Source of the DNA: an uncultured Eubacteriales bacterium
Lineage (GTDB): Bacteria > Bacillota > Clostridia > Christensenellales > Aristaeellaceae
Assembly (NCBI GenBank): GCA_902800625.1
Contig: CADCFG010000020.1
Coordinates: 1-64,000 of the forward strand
DNA: 64,000 bases
Reading direction: 5' to 3'
Under the pieces are notes generated by a model. That model was not told where the DNA came from and did not search any database. It saw only the letters and a list, made by a program, of their open reading frames with translations. Positions within the stretch are counted from its first letter, which is position 1. The number at the start of each line of letters is the position of its first letter. Made by a program: the position numbers and the translations under genes. Below are positions 13,669-22,820 of the stretch, in pieces.

Positions 13669-16470
13669 TCAGGCGCAATCGTCAAACATCGCCTGGGCTT
13701 CTTCCCGGGTGATGAGCACCTGGCGGGGCTTGGCGCCGTCGGCCTCGGAGACGATGCCGCGCTGGGCCATCTCGTCGATCAGGCGGCCGGCCTTGGCATA
13801 GCCGATGCGCATTCGCCGCTGCAGCATGGAGATGGACGCCTGGCCCATGTCGATGACGATATCGATGGCCTCAGGCAGCCGCGGGTCGTATTCGCTGGCC
13901 ACCTCCTCCTTCTCGGCGTCGGTGCGCACGGCGTTTTCCATGTGCTCCAGCATATCCGGGTCGTAATTGGCCTCGCCGGACTGCTTGATGTACTCCACGA
14001 TGGCGTGAACCTCCTCGTCGGAGACCCAGGCGCCCTGCACGCGCATGCTCTTCATGCCGTTGGGCACGAACAGCATATCGCCGTTGCCCAGCAGCTTTTC
14101 CGCGCCGCCGTGGTCGATCATCGTGCGGCTGTCCACCTGGGACGCCACCGAGAAGGCGATGCGGGTGGGGATGTTGGCCTTTATGATGCCGGTGATGACG
14201 TTCACGGACGGACGCTGGGTGGCGATGACCAGGTGCATACCGCAGGCGCGGGCCAGCTGGGCCAGGCGGCAGATGGAGTCCTCCACCTCGCCGGGGCTGA
14301 CCATCATCAGGTCGGCCAGCTCGTCGATGATGATGACCATCTGGGGCATCAGCTTCTCGCCGGGCTGCAGGGACTTGTTGTAACCCTTGATGTCGCGCAC
14401 ACCCCGCTCCGCGAACAGCTTGTAGCGCTTGGTCATCTCCGCCACGGCCCAATCCAGGGCGCTGGCGGCCTTCTTCGGGTCGGTGACCACCGGACACACC
14501 AGGTGGGGGATGTTGTTGTAGATGGACAGCTCCACCACCTTGGGGTCGATCAGGATCAGCTTGACCTCCTCGGGGGACGAGCGGAACAGGATCGACGTGA
14601 TGATGGCGTTGATGCACACCGACTTACCGGAACCGGTCTGGCCGGCGATCAGCACGTGGGGCATCTTGGCGATGTCCGCCACGATGTAGCGGCCGGAGTT
14701 GTCCTTGCCCAGGCCCACGGCGATCTTGCTGGGATGCTTGCGGGCCTCGCTGGACTCCAGCACATCCCTCAGGCGCACCATCTCCACCTTGTCGTTGGGG
14801 ATTTCCACGCCCACGGCGGCCTTGCCGGGGATAGGCGCCTCGATGCGCACGCTCATCGCCGCCAGGTTCAGCGCGATGTCGTCCGACAGCGAGGTGATGC
14901 GGCTCACCTTCACGCCCGGGGCCGGCTGCAGCTCAAACCGGGTCACCGCGGGGCCGTGGGCGATGCCCGTCAGCTTCGCGGAGATGCCAAAGCTCTGCAG
15001 CGTGTCCTCCAGCAGGTGGGCCTTCTGCATGTCGCGATTGTTGTGGACGGAGGTGTCCTCCACCTCGCCCCGGGCCAGCAGGTCGATGGGCGGATAGTTG
15101 TAGGGCGGCACGTCGTCCTCGGCGGGCTCGGGCTTGCTCGCCCGCTTCAGCTTGCCGAAGCTCTTCTTCTCGGCGATGCCTGCCTTCACTTCGCTGCCGG
15201 TCTCGGCCACGTCGAAGGGCGGCTCGTCGTCGTCGGGCGTCTCGTAGGCCTCCGGCTCGATCTTCAGATCGTCGATGGACACATTGCTCTTCTTGTCCGC
15301 CTTCACCACGGGGATCTCCTCCACGGGGATGTCCTCGGCGGGCACGTCCTCGATCTTGTCCTGCATCATGGAGGGGCGGTCCGGCTTGAAGGCCTTGCGG
15401 GCGGGCTTGGCCTTCTCAGCCTTGACGGCCTCGTCGAAGGCCGCGCTCTCGGCCTCCAGGCGATCGAAATCGTCGAAGTCGTCGAACAGCTCGTCCTTCT
15501 CCACGGGCGCGTCGGCCTTCGCCAGCGCGGCCTTGTTCTTCTTCTCGATGTCCTCGTTGTAAAGCTTCTTGCGCTTGGCCGGGGTCGGCTTCGCGGCCGC
15601 GGGTGTCGCCTTGGCGGCAGGGGCGCGGCGGGCGCCGATCTGGGTCTCGATGGCATCGGCGCTCCTGCGCCTGCGGGTGGGCTGGTCCACGGCGCGGGCC
15701 GCACGGGGCATGTCGTCCGCCTTGGGGTCGGTCTTGTGCCGGCTGGTCGCGCTCCTGCGCTTCAGGCCGCTGTCGCCCACGATCACGGATTCGCTGTGGG
15801 GGTCGCGGCTGGGCACTCTGCGCGCCGCCGGACGGGCGGGCCTGCGCTGCTCCTGCACCTCGACCACGCGCTCCCGGCGAGGCGCCTTCTGGCGGCGCTC
15901 GCCGGCCTTCTCGTTCACAAACCGCACGAAGCGGCCCATCCGCCCGGTGGCGGTGAGCAGCAGCGCGGCGATCAGCAGCGTGGCGATGAAGCCGCCGGCC
16001 ACGCCCAGGTTGGCGTACAGCGGCCAGCTCAGCAGCGCGCCGATGGCGCCGCCTCCGATGTTGCAGCGGTAGGACTTGGAGATGAAATCCACATAGCCCA
16101 GCATCACCGCGTAGCGGGACTTGATGCCCTCCACGGCGAAGATATGTACGGCGGTAAACAGGCACACGATCAGCAGGGCGTCCGCGGCCACCCGCAGCGC
16201 CGAAACGCGCAGGCCCCTGGCGCGGCCCACGCAAAGCACGCCGGTCCAGGCCAGCACCAGCGGCAGAAGCACCGCCACGCTGCCGCCCAGGCCGTTCATC
16301 ACGTTCTTGATGGCGCCCATGCCCGTGCCGTCCACGGGGGGGACGATGCAGATATAGGTCAGCAGAAATGCCAGGCCGAAGAAGGCCACCGCTGCCAAAA
16401 CCATCACAGGCACATTGGAACCCTGGTATTGGTCCTCAAAACGCCCTTTATTCATCGCTTTCGCAGTCAT
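13669..16470 (-). CDS. FtsK/SpoIIIE-family DNA translocase
   Basis: A 933-residue hexameric DNA pump for chromosome segregation at the septum. Four N-terminal membrane helices (residues about 20-190) are followed by a long charged linker (about 200-450), then the alpha-beta motor with Walker A GQTGSGKS near residue 610 and Walker B IIIDELADLMM, and a C-terminal winged-helix gamma domain (LPEAIDIVIDMGQASISML...) that reads polar DNA motifs. The start at 16470 has GGAGG eight bases upstream. Whether it acts at vegetative division (FtsK/SftA), at sporulation (SpoIIIE) or both cannot be decided; SpoIIE elsewhere in the window makes a sporulation role plausible. Confidence 0.95.
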   Translation of the reverse strand: MTAKAMNKGRFEDQYQGSNVPVMVLAAVAFFGLAFLLTYICIVPPVDGTGMGAIKNVMNGLGGSVAVLLPLVLAWTGVLCVGRARGLRVSALRVAADALLIVCLFTAVHIFAVEGIKSRYAVMLGYVDFISKSYRCNIGGGAIGALLSWPLYANLGVAGGFIATLLIAALLLTATGRMGRFVRFVNEKAGERRQKAPRRERVVEVQEQRRPARPAARRVPSRDPHSESVIVGDSGLKRRSATSRHKTDPKADDMPRAARAVDQPTRRRRSADAIETQIGARRAPAAKATPAAAKPTPAKRKKLYNEDIEKKNKAALAKADAPVEKDELFDDFDDFDRLEAESAAFDEAVKAEKAKPARKAFKPDRPSMMQDKIEDVPAEDIPVEEIPVVKADKKSNVSIDDLKIEPEAYETPDDDEPPFDVAETGSEVKAGIAEKKSFGKLKRASKPEPAEDDVPPYNYPPIDLLARGEVEDTSVHNNRDMQKAHLLEDTLQSFGISAKLTGIAHGPAVTRFELQPAPGVKVSRITSLSDDIALNLAAMSVRIEAPIPGKAAVGVEIPNDKVEMVRLRDVLESSEARKHPSKIAVGLGKDNSGRYIVADIAKMPHVLIAGQTGSGKSVCINAIITSILFRSSPEEVKLILIDPKVVELSIYNNIPHLVCPVVTDPKKAASALDWAVAEMTKRYKLFAERGVRDIKGYNKSLQPGEKLMPQMVIIIDELADLMMVSPGEVEDSICRLAQLARACGMHLVIATQRPSVNVITGIIKANIPTRIAFSVASQVDSRTMIDHGGAEKLLGNGDMLFVPNGMKSMRVQGAWVSDEEVHAIVEYIKQSGEANYDPDMLEHMENAVRTDAEKEEVASEYDPRLPEAIDIVIDMGQASISMLQRRMRIGYAKAGRLIDEMAQRGIVSEADGAKPRQVLITREEAQAMFDDCA

Positions 16471-16630
16471 CTGGCAAACACCTCCACCAACTTACGGTCG
16501 TCACAATTTATGCCCATATATTTTCTTTGTGTCGTCATATTTTCACAGTCCCTATGACGCAAAACTCCCATCGCCACCGCATTTAACGGAATTGGATGGG
16601 GTTTTGTCATCATTTTGTCAAATTCCAACG

Positions 16631-17368
16631 TCAGCCGCCGATCAGCCCGGTCACCAGGGTGCCCACGTTCAAAAAGTCCATCTGGGTGACGTAGCTGTAC
16701 AGCACCGACCCGGTTCGAAGGCTCTCCGCGAAGTCGGGGGAGACGATCTCCACGATGGCGGGCAGCAGGCACAGCACCAGCACCACCATCACCAGGCCCC
16801 TTGCCAGGCCGAAGATGCCGCCCAGCAGCCAGTCGAAGCCCCGCACCAGCGGGAAGGAGATCACGTGGTCCAGCAGGTTCACCACCAGGCAGGCCAGCAC
16901 ATACAGCGCGATGAAGCAGAGTATGAAGGCGCCCACGTTGAAAACCGCCTGCCAGATGGTCTGGTCCAGGTAGTCGGCCAGGGTGTTGATGCCCAGGCGC
17001 TGGAACATCTGGGCCCTCACGTTGGCCTCGAAGGCCTTGGAGATCACGCTCAGCTTGGAGGAAACCGCGCTGACCGCGTTCTGTATGGCGGCTTCGCCGC
17101 CGGCGATCACCTCGGAAACGGTGCTCACGGCCTGGGAGTGGGATTCGAAGAAGGTCTCCGGCTCCAGGTACTGGTTCAGCACCGCCATCAGCGTCTGGTT
17201 GGACAGCGCCAGCTTCGCTACCCGGGGATAGAGCTGCTGCGCGCCGAACCAGGCGCCCACGAAGCCCACTGTTCCCAGCAGCGACGTGATGAACCCGCGA
17301 TACATGCCTGATATCAGGTAGAACGCCAGGATCACGATGATCGTAATGTCCAGCAGGTTCAGGTTCAT
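16631..17368 (-). CDS. CvpA family membrane protein
   Basis: A 245-residue membrane protein starting MNLNLLDITIIVILAFYLISGMYRGFITSLLG, the CvpA/colicin V production family pattern (LDxxxxxxxxxxxxxG...RG). Four main hydrophobic segments, with a longer than usual amphipathic region between the second and third (about residues 60-140). CvpA homologues are linked to envelope integrity but the mechanism is unclear. It sits 73 bases after the DUF5711 gene and 160 before ftsK, all leftward. Confidence 0.85.
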   Translation of the reverse strand: MNLNLLDITIIVILAFYLISGMYRGFITSLLGTVGFVGAWFGAQQLYPRVAKLALSNQTLMAVLNQYLEPETFFESHSQAVSTVSEVIAGGEAAIQNAVSAVSSKLSVISKAFEANVRAQMFQRLGINTLADYLDQTIWQAVFNVGAFILCFIALYVLACLVVNLLDHVISFPLVRGFDWLLGGIFGLARGLVMVVLVLCLLPAIVEIVSPDFAESLRTGSVLYSYVTQMDFLNVGTLVTGLIGG

Positions 17369-17441
17369 TTTTCACCCTCCTCATTTCAAGGATTCGTTTG
17401 ATACAGACCCAGTTTACCCATTTTGTGCCAGTTCATGCGCG

Positions 17442-18542
17442 TCAGGAGAGATTCAGTATATAGATGACGTTGCCGTTGCCCAGCACGGCCACGTTGTCCG
17501 CCGTGACGCCGTAGACCTTGTCAAAGGTCATCGGCAGAGCGTAAGCCTCCACCTTCTCCTTGCCCAGCGTGGCGATGGACACATAGCCCTCCGTGGAAAA
17601 GCCATAGACCCTGTCGTTTCGCGCGATCAGCGACTGGCAGCCGTAGGGCATGCGCACCTGCTGGTCCAAATTGGAGCGAATCATGCGCACATCCTGCATT
17701 CCGCTGTTGGAATCGTATTGTGCGTTGGGCACAAATGCCATCAATGGGTCATCCAGCACGCCTTCGTCCAATCCGGCCATATACCAGCCGTACACCTGGC
17801 GGCGGCGGGTCTTGTCCTCCTTGCCGGTATAGTCGTAGACCTTCAGGAAGGTGTCTCCGGCGCAGCAGAAGTAGGAGGACTGGAACACCACGCCATAGAC
17901 CATCTGCTCATTGTCATGGATGGAGCCTACCATCTCCTTGCCGGGGCGGTAGGTGTTCACGGTGCAGCTGGGCACGGTGCCGCTGGTATCCAGGCTCATC
18001 ACCCAGAGCAGCGAGCCGTTGGAGAAAAACCCGTATTCGATTACAGTCTGGTTGGTCAGCGTGATGCTGTTCACGCGCCGACCGCCCCGTTCCATGAGGA
18101 CAATCGTGCTGTTGTGCTCCGGCCCCAGCAATACGGCGGTGTATTTGTCGCCGATGCAGGCGGATAGCACCTCCCGCTCCATGGCGCCGGAGAAGGAGGG
18201 CGTGCCGGTCTGGCTGTCGATCAGCGTCAGGCTCTCGCCCGTCCAGGCCGCGACGCCGTTCTGGTTGGCGTCGAAGTCGGCGTTTCGGCCGATCAGATAG
18301 CTCCACTTGATGTGTCCGCCGGTGGTGACGGCGCCGATATAGCTGCCGTCATAGTAGACAAACCCGTCGTTCACCACCTCGAGCCCCAGGTTGCTCGCCA
18401 GCTGTATGGCGTGGTAGTCGTAGGAGCTGCGGTGGGTGGCGCGGCTGATGATCCGCCCCGCCACCAGCGCGATGACGCTGACGAACACGACGATCAACAG
18501 AGCGATTGCCCATGGAAGGCGACCCTTTTGGTTCCTTTCCAT
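17442..18542 (-). CDS. DUF5711-type membrane-anchored beta-propeller protein
   Basis: A 366-residue protein with one N-terminal membrane segment (LPWAIALLIVVFVSVIALVAG) and an extracytoplasmic region of repeated beta-rich blades such as NDGFVYYDGSYIGAVTTGGHIKWSY and NDRVYGFSTEGYVSIATLG, consistent with a propeller. I place it in DUF5711 from this layout and its position beside CvpA; the assignment is from memory of such neighbourhoods. Function unknown, possibly a scaffold for an envelope process. It leads the leftward operon. Confidence 0.7.
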   Translation of the reverse strand: MERNQKGRLPWAIALLIVVFVSVIALVAGRIISRATHRSSYDYHAIQLASNLGLEVVNDGFVYYDGSYIGAVTTGGHIKWSYLIGRNADFDANQNGVAAWTGESLTLIDSQTGTPSFSGAMEREVLSACIGDKYTAVLLGPEHNSTIVLMERGGRRVNSITLTNQTVIEYGFFSNGSLLWVMSLDTSGTVPSCTVNTYRPGKEMVGSIHDNEQMVYGVVFQSSYFCCAGDTFLKVYDYTGKEDKTRRRQVYGWYMAGLDEGVLDDPLMAFVPNAQYDSNSGMQDVRMIRSNLDQQVRMPYGCQSLIARNDRVYGFSTEGYVSIATLGKEKVEAYALPMTFDKVYGVTADNVAVLGNGNVIYILNLS

Positions 18543-18617
18543 GGAATCCTCCAGTCATTCTATATTGTTGCGCATGGCTGAAAATGCTAATATCCCTTGT
18601 ATGCCATACCAAATGTT

Positions 18618-18646
18618 ATTATAATAGATGTTGAACCCGGTTTCAA
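18618..18646 (-). promoter_or_regulatory. Promoter of the DUF5711-cvpA(-ftsK) group
   Basis: On the minus strand TTGAAA (18641-18646), 17-base spacer, TATAAT (18618-18623), about 75 bases before the DUF5711 start. Confidence 0.8.
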
Positions 18647-18767
18647 CAACGCTGTTGTGACAAAACCGGGCAAAAACCGGACAATTCGGGGCGCTTCTTC
18701 AAACTGGCAACACATTGCGGCCTCTTTGCCGCATCCGTGCCGAATTTCTGTAAAAATGGGGTAAATC

Positions 18768-19691
18768 ATGGCCAAAAGTCGCAAAACCAACCGAAAAATG
18801 AGCCGCGCTGGCCGGATAACGCTGTCTGTCTTCATCGCGGTGCTTCTGGCGCTGGCGCTGTTTTGCGGGGTCGCGGCGCTGAACGCCAGCATGGTGCGCG
18901 TGCGGCGGGCGGAAGTCCAAATCCGTGACCTGCCCGCCGCCTTCGACGGCAGAACCATCCTCTACGCCTCTGACATCGATCTTTGCGGCCTGAACACGGG
19001 CACCAGGAGCGGCGAACTGTTCAAAAAACTCCAGGAACTGAAGCCGGACATGCTGATTCTTGGCGGCGATTATACCTCGCCCTCCCTCTTCAGGATATTG
19101 AACAGGGGCGACGCAGTTGACGCCCGTGACCTGGTCCAGCTGCGTGCGCGTACGGATTTCTTCATATATATAAAGGACTTTGAAACGCCCCTAGGCAAGT
19201 TCGGCATTGCCGCACCGGAAGATCCAGAGCAGGAAATGCTGGCTGACCAGATGATGGATGCTGGCGTCACGCCGCTGTTCAACGACCGTGCGCCTGTCAC
19301 CATCGGCGGAGACACCCTATGGATCATCGGCGTCAGCCAGGAGACGGCCAACCTGAACTCCGTCGGAAGCGCCTTTTCCCGGGGCGATTGTGTGCTGATG
19401 GCTGCCTATAGCCCCGCCGTGCTGCCGGTGCTGGCGACCAGCGAGGCCCAAGACGGCGGGCGTTGGGCGGATCTGGCCCTCACCGGCCATACCCATGGCG
19501 GTCAGGTGCGGCTGTTCGGCCGGGATCTGCTCAACCTCACTGCCACTGAGCGCCAATACCGCGCCGGTTGGACGATGGAGAACGGCCTTCCCATACTCAC
19601 TACACAGGGCGTGGGCTGCGAGGGCGCGAATTTGCGCGTGGGTACGGAGCCAGAGGTGTGGCTGATCACGCTGAGAAGGGCGACCGATTGA
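18768..19691 (+). CDS. Membrane-anchored metallophosphoesterase-like protein, active site degenerate
   Basis: A 307-residue protein with a basic N-terminus, one membrane anchor (ITLSVFIAVLLALALFCGVAAL) and a YkuE-like calcineurin fold outside. LGGDYTSP and the terminal TGHTHGGQVRLFG are conserved, but the DxH motif reads SDID, the GNHD motif is replaced by IAAPEDPE, and the His of the LxHxP motif is Tyr (LMAAYSP). At least three metal ligands are therefore lost, which argues against ordinary phosphoesterase activity. GGGGT lies just upstream of the ATG. A binding or scaffolding role in the envelope is possible. Confidence 0.75.
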   Translation: MAKSRKTNRKMSRAGRITLSVFIAVLLALALFCGVAALNASMVRVRRAEVQIRDLPAAFDGRTILYASDIDLCGLNTGTRSGELFKKLQELKPDMLILGGDYTSPSLFRILNRGDAVDARDLVQLRARTDFFIYIKDFETPLGKFGIAAPEDPEQEMLADQMMDAGVTPLFNDRAPVTIGGDTLWIIGVSQETANLNSVGSAFSRGDCVLMAAYSPAVLPVLATSEAQDGGRWADLALTGHTHGGQVRLFGRDLLNLTATERQYRAGWTMENGLPILTTQGVGCEGANLRVGTEPEVWLITLRRATD

Positions 19692-19748
19692 GAGTGGAGA
19701 GTTGAGAGTGGAGATTAGTGAGTATAACGAGTACATTTCCCTGTTGAT

Positions 19749-19764
19749 TGTTTCACGTGAAACA
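19749..19764. promoter_or_regulatory. parS site 1
   Basis: TGTTTCACGTGAAACA, a perfect 16-bp palindrome identical to the Firmicutes parS consensus bound by ParB/Spo0J. First of four. Confidence 0.95.
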
Positions 19765-19807
19765 TCGAAAGGAACGCTTGCCCATATTGTTATCCCTCAA
19801 ATCCTTA

Positions 19808-19823
19808 TGTTTCACGTGAAACA
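19808..19823. promoter_or_regulatory. parS site 2
   Basis: TGTTTCACGTGAAACA, starting 59 bases after site 1. Flanking bases differ from those of site 1. Confidence 0.95.
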
Positions 19824-19867
19824 AATCTATCAATAGAGCATTGTGTCGAAGACGACAGATGTTTCAT

Positions 19868-19883
19868 TGTTTCACGTGAAACA
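19868..19883. promoter_or_regulatory. parS site 3
   Basis: TGTTTCACGTGAAACA, starting 60 bases after site 2. A partial half-site (GTTTCA) lies just before it. Confidence 0.95.
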
Positions 19884-19926
19884 ATGCGATAGTTCATGGT
19901 TTTTTCCAATACTCCACAAAAAACAA

Positions 19927-19942
19927 TGTTTCACGTGAAACA
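19927..19942. promoter_or_regulatory. parS site 4
   Basis: TGTTTCACGTGAAACA, starting 59 bases after site 3. About 6.4 kb from the DnaA-box cluster. Confidence 0.95.
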
Positions 19943-20074
19943 TCGCGTTCCACAATAAGCGACGGTTTGCAGAACAAAACGCATAGCTTTCGTCTCTGAA
20001 CCCGATATTTTATCTCTCAACTCCAAACGCTAACAATCCCCGTGTATAATAGCACTTGTCAGGAGGGGGTTCTC

Positions 20075-20977
20075 TTGAAGGAGTACATCTGCGCCGCGTG
20101 CCCGCGGAACTGCAAAGCCCTGCGCGGCGAAACCGGCGCGGGATACTGCCGCATGGGCGCGGACCCGGTGATCGCACGGGCAGCCCCGCACTACGATGAG
20201 GAGCCTGTGATCAGCGGCACGAACGGTTCCGGTGCAATATTCTTCTCCGGCTGCGCGCTGCGGTGCCGCTTCTGCCAGAACTATCCCATCTCCCACGAGG
20301 GATTTGGGCAAAAGGTGAGCGTCCAGCGTCTGCGGGAGATATACTTTGAGCTGATCGGCCAGGGCGTTCATAACATCAATCTGGTCAATCCCACCCACTT
20401 TTCCGACGCCATACTTCAATCCCTGTCCGAACCGCTGTCTGTTCCGGTGGTCTGGAACAGCGGCGGCTATGAAAAAGTGGAGAACCTGCGCCGATTTGAA
20501 GGGAAAATCCAGGTTTACCTGCCCGATTTGAAGTATATCCACCCGGATTCCGCCCGAAAATACTCCGCAGCCAGGGATTACTTCGACTTTGCTGGTCCTG
20601 CGCTGAAGGAAATGCTGCGTCAGACCGGCCCGGTAGAGCTGGACGACGAAGGCATCATCCGCCGGGGCACCATCGTGCGCCACCTGATCCTGCCCGGCTG
20701 CACGGAGGAATCCATGGAGATCCTGGACTGGATCGCGGAAAACCTGCCCGGCGCGTGGGTGAGCCTGATGGCACAGTACCTACCCTTTGGCAAGGTGGAT
20801 GGCGTGGATCAGCTGAACCGCCGGCTTTATCCGGAGGAGTACGAAGCCGTCGTCGACCACCTGATGGAGCTTGGCCTTGAGGATGGTTTCGTGCAGGAGC
20901 TGTCCTCCTCCGATGAAAAATATATTCCGTCCTTCGACCTGACAGGGGTCATGGAGGACAAAACTCGCACGGATTGA
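20075..20977 (+). CDS. Radical SAM protein (PflA-like activase family)
   Basis: A 300-residue protein. The first part has CAACPRNCKALRGETGAGYCRMG, a cysteine-rich module, then the radical SAM cluster motif CALRCRFCQNYPISH (Cx3Cx2C), a GGYE segment and a typical barrel. It resembles the group annotated as radical SAM proteins related to pyruvate formate-lyase activators. I place the start at TTG 20075: AGGAGGGGG lies 5-6 bases upstream, and the -10 box TATAAT at 20045-20050 means the ATG at 20042 is not transcribed. Substrate unknown; no glycyl radical enzyme gene is adjacent. Confidence 0.83.
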   Translation: MKEYICAACPRNCKALRGETGAGYCRMGADPVIARAAPHYDEEPVISGTNGSGAIFFSGCALRCRFCQNYPISHEGFGQKVSVQRLREIYFELIGQGVHNINLVNPTHFSDAILQSLSEPLSVPVVWNSGGYEKVENLRRFEGKIQVYLPDLKYIHPDSARKYSAARDYFDFAGPALKEMLRQTGPVELDDEGIIRRGTIVRHLILPGCTEESMEILDWIAENLPGAWVSLMAQYLPFGKVDGVDQLNRRLYPEEYEAVVDHLMELGLEDGFVQELSSSDEKYIPSFDLTGVMEDKTRTD

Positions 20978-21018
20978 CCGTTTTTTCAGCGTAACAAAGG
21001 CAAAGAGAGGAACAATTC

Positions 21019-21828
21019 ATGGAGCTTCGCTTCTCGCCGCTGTTCAGCGGCTCAAGCGGAAACGCGATTTACGTGGGCTGCGATGATGCCCAGATCCTTG
21101 TGGACGCCGGTATGTCCGGCACCCGGGTGATCCAGGAACTGCTCCAGGTGGGCGTCGATCCCGCCACCCTGGACGCCATACTGGTCACCCACGAGCACGC
21201 CGACCACATCAAGGGTATTGGTATACTCTCCCGCAAATTCGACCTTCCCGTATTCGCCACAGAGGGCACATGGGAGGGCATGTACGGCAAAATCGGCGCT
21301 ATCTCGGACAAGAACCGCATCATATTCGAACCTGAACAGGATTTTTTCATGGGATCCATTGACGTGACGCCCTTTTCGATTCCCCACGACGCCAACCAGC
21401 CCGTGGGATTCACCTTCGAGGTGGATAGCGCGAAGCTGGCCATCGCCACCGACCTGGGCTGCATCCGCGACGGCTGGTTCAATCACGTGCTGGGTTCGGA
21501 CGCGGTGCTTCTGGAATCCAATTACGATCCGGACATGCTGCAAGCCGGGCGCTATCCCTATGAGCTGAAGAAGCGCATCAAGTCACGCCACGGCCACCTG
21601 TCCAACGACGACGCGGGTCGCGCGGCGGCGGAGCTGGCGCTGCACGGCACGCGACAGATCATACTCGGGCACCTGAGCAAGGAGAACAACTTCCCGGAGC
21701 TGGCCATGCGCAGCTGCGAATTGTACCTGCAGCAGGCCGGCGTGATGCCCCACGAGGACGTGCAGCTGTACGTCGCCAGGCGGGACGGCAACACAGGCAT
21801 GTTCAGCATCTGTGCTGAAATGGTATGA
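21019..21828 (+). CDS. walJ: WalJ/YycJ-type MBL-fold hydrolase
   Basis: A 269-residue metallo-beta-lactamase-fold enzyme. FSPLFSGSSGNAIYVG at the N-terminus and the metal motif VTHEHADHIKGI are characteristic of YycJ (WalJ), a probable double-strand DNA exonuclease linked to coordination of division and replication in Firmicutes. Further ligand motifs are SIPHDA and LGHLSKENN. Length is normal for the family. The usual walRK neighbours are absent; a different two-component system lies at 32.5 kb. The start follows AGAGAGGAAC. Confidence 0.87.
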   Translation: MELRFSPLFSGSSGNAIYVGCDDAQILVDAGMSGTRVIQELLQVGVDPATLDAILVTHEHADHIKGIGILSRKFDLPVFATEGTWEGMYGKIGAISDKNRIIFEPEQDFFMGSIDVTPFSIPHDANQPVGFTFEVDSAKLAIATDLGCIRDGWFNHVLGSDAVLLESNYDPDMLQAGRYPYELKKRIKSRHGHLSNDDAGRAAAELALHGTRQIILGHLSKENNFPELAMRSCELYLQQAGVMPHEDVQLYVARRDGNTGMFSICAEMV

Positions 21829-21881
21829 TCCGCCCCCGCATTTCATATATTATTGTATAAATATTCACACTGGAGCAAGCT

Positions 21882-22820
21882 ATGAATCACAGAAAACTGA
21901 TCCGTCCCGCCGACGCCTTCCTGCCGGCGGCGCTGCTGATTTCATCGATCCTCGGAAGGGACACCGTCGCCTTCGATTTCTTCTTCGCCTATATGCTGGT
22001 CCGCCTCTGTTCGCTGGCGACCGCCCCCGGGCTGCGCGCCGCCTTCGCCGCGCAGCCCGCCATGCGCTATGTGCAGGGCAGCGTCTGCGTCGCGTTGATC
22101 GCGCAGATCGTCGGCTCAGCCGCCGCACTGCCCATCTTTGCGTCATGCAAACCCCATCCGCTGCTCATGATCGCCTGCGGGCTGCTGATCAATATCGAAC
22201 ATATATTCTATGAATACATGTATGCAGAAGGGGACGGAAGCAGCGCCTCCCTCAGCCGCGGCATCACCGCTGCGCTCACGCTCACAGGCCTGCTGCTCAG
22301 CGGTCCATCCTGGTGGAGTTCAGGAGACAGCGCGCTCTACCAGCCGATTTACCCGCTCATCACATCGGGCCTCTCCGCGCTGGTGGCCCTGGCCATCGGC
22401 CTCTCTATGTGCGGCAAGCTCCGCCCGAAGCTGAACCTTATGGTACTCAAGGCCGCGCCGATGTCGATCCTTCAGACCGCCCTCTATCCGGCGCTGGCCA
22501 TTCTCGTCATGCTGACCACTTTCATCCATCTCCTCCCCGTGGAAACCTTCGCGCCGCTGTTTGCCGGGCTGATCCTCTACGAACTCTGCCGGACGCCGTT
22601 CAGAAGATCGCCCGCGGAGGCCCGCCCTCTGAACAAAGCGCTGCTGATCGCCTGTTCGGTCTGCCTTCTCGGTGTACTGCCTTTCGCGCTGGGGCTCCGC
22701 TTCCCCAATGGAATCCCGCTGCTGAACGACATTCCCTTCGCCCTTGGCGCGCTGCTGCTGGCCGCGGCCTGCGCGTTTACACTGTACAGCAATATACAAA
22801 AAAAGAATAATAATGAATAA
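21882..22820 (+). CDS. Polytopic membrane protein of unknown function
   Basis: A 312-residue protein with eight or more hydrophobic helices spread over its length and no recognisable motif. Charged residues are few and short; the C-terminus ends NIQKKNNNE. Its last codons overlap the start of the VanX-like gene by eight bases, so the two are translationally coupled, which could point to a shared envelope role. I cannot name a family. Confidence 0.65.
   Translation: MNHRKLIRPADAFLPAALLISSILGRDTVAFDFFFAYMLVRLCSLATAPGLRAAFAAQPAMRYVQGSVCVALIAQIVGSAAALPIFASCKPHPLLMIACGLLINIEHIFYEYMYAEGDGSSASLSRGITAALTLTGLLLSGPSWWSSGDSALYQPIYPLITSGLSALVALAIGLSMCGKLRPKLNLMVLKAAPMSILQTALYPALAILVMLTTFIHLLPVETFAPLFAGLILYELCRTPFRRSPAEARPLNKALLIACSVCLLGVLPFALGLRFPNGIPLLNDIPFALGALLLAAACAFTLYSNIQKKNNNE

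Larger units (their letters stand above)
19692..20041. other. Intergenic centromere-like region
   Basis: Between the phosphoesterase and radical SAM genes. It starts with a purine-rich AGAGTGGAGAGTTGAGAG repeat fragment, then holds four identical parS sites, and ends in AT-rich DNA before a -10 box at 20045-20050. Base composition is distinctly more AT-rich than the flanking genes. No open frame is credible here. Confidence 0.85.

Noticed and set aside
13567..16557. 996-codon plus-strand open frame opposite ftsK
   Set aside because: Shadow of ftsK: low-complexity His/Gly/Val composition, no family motif, while the minus strand encodes a complete FtsK protein.
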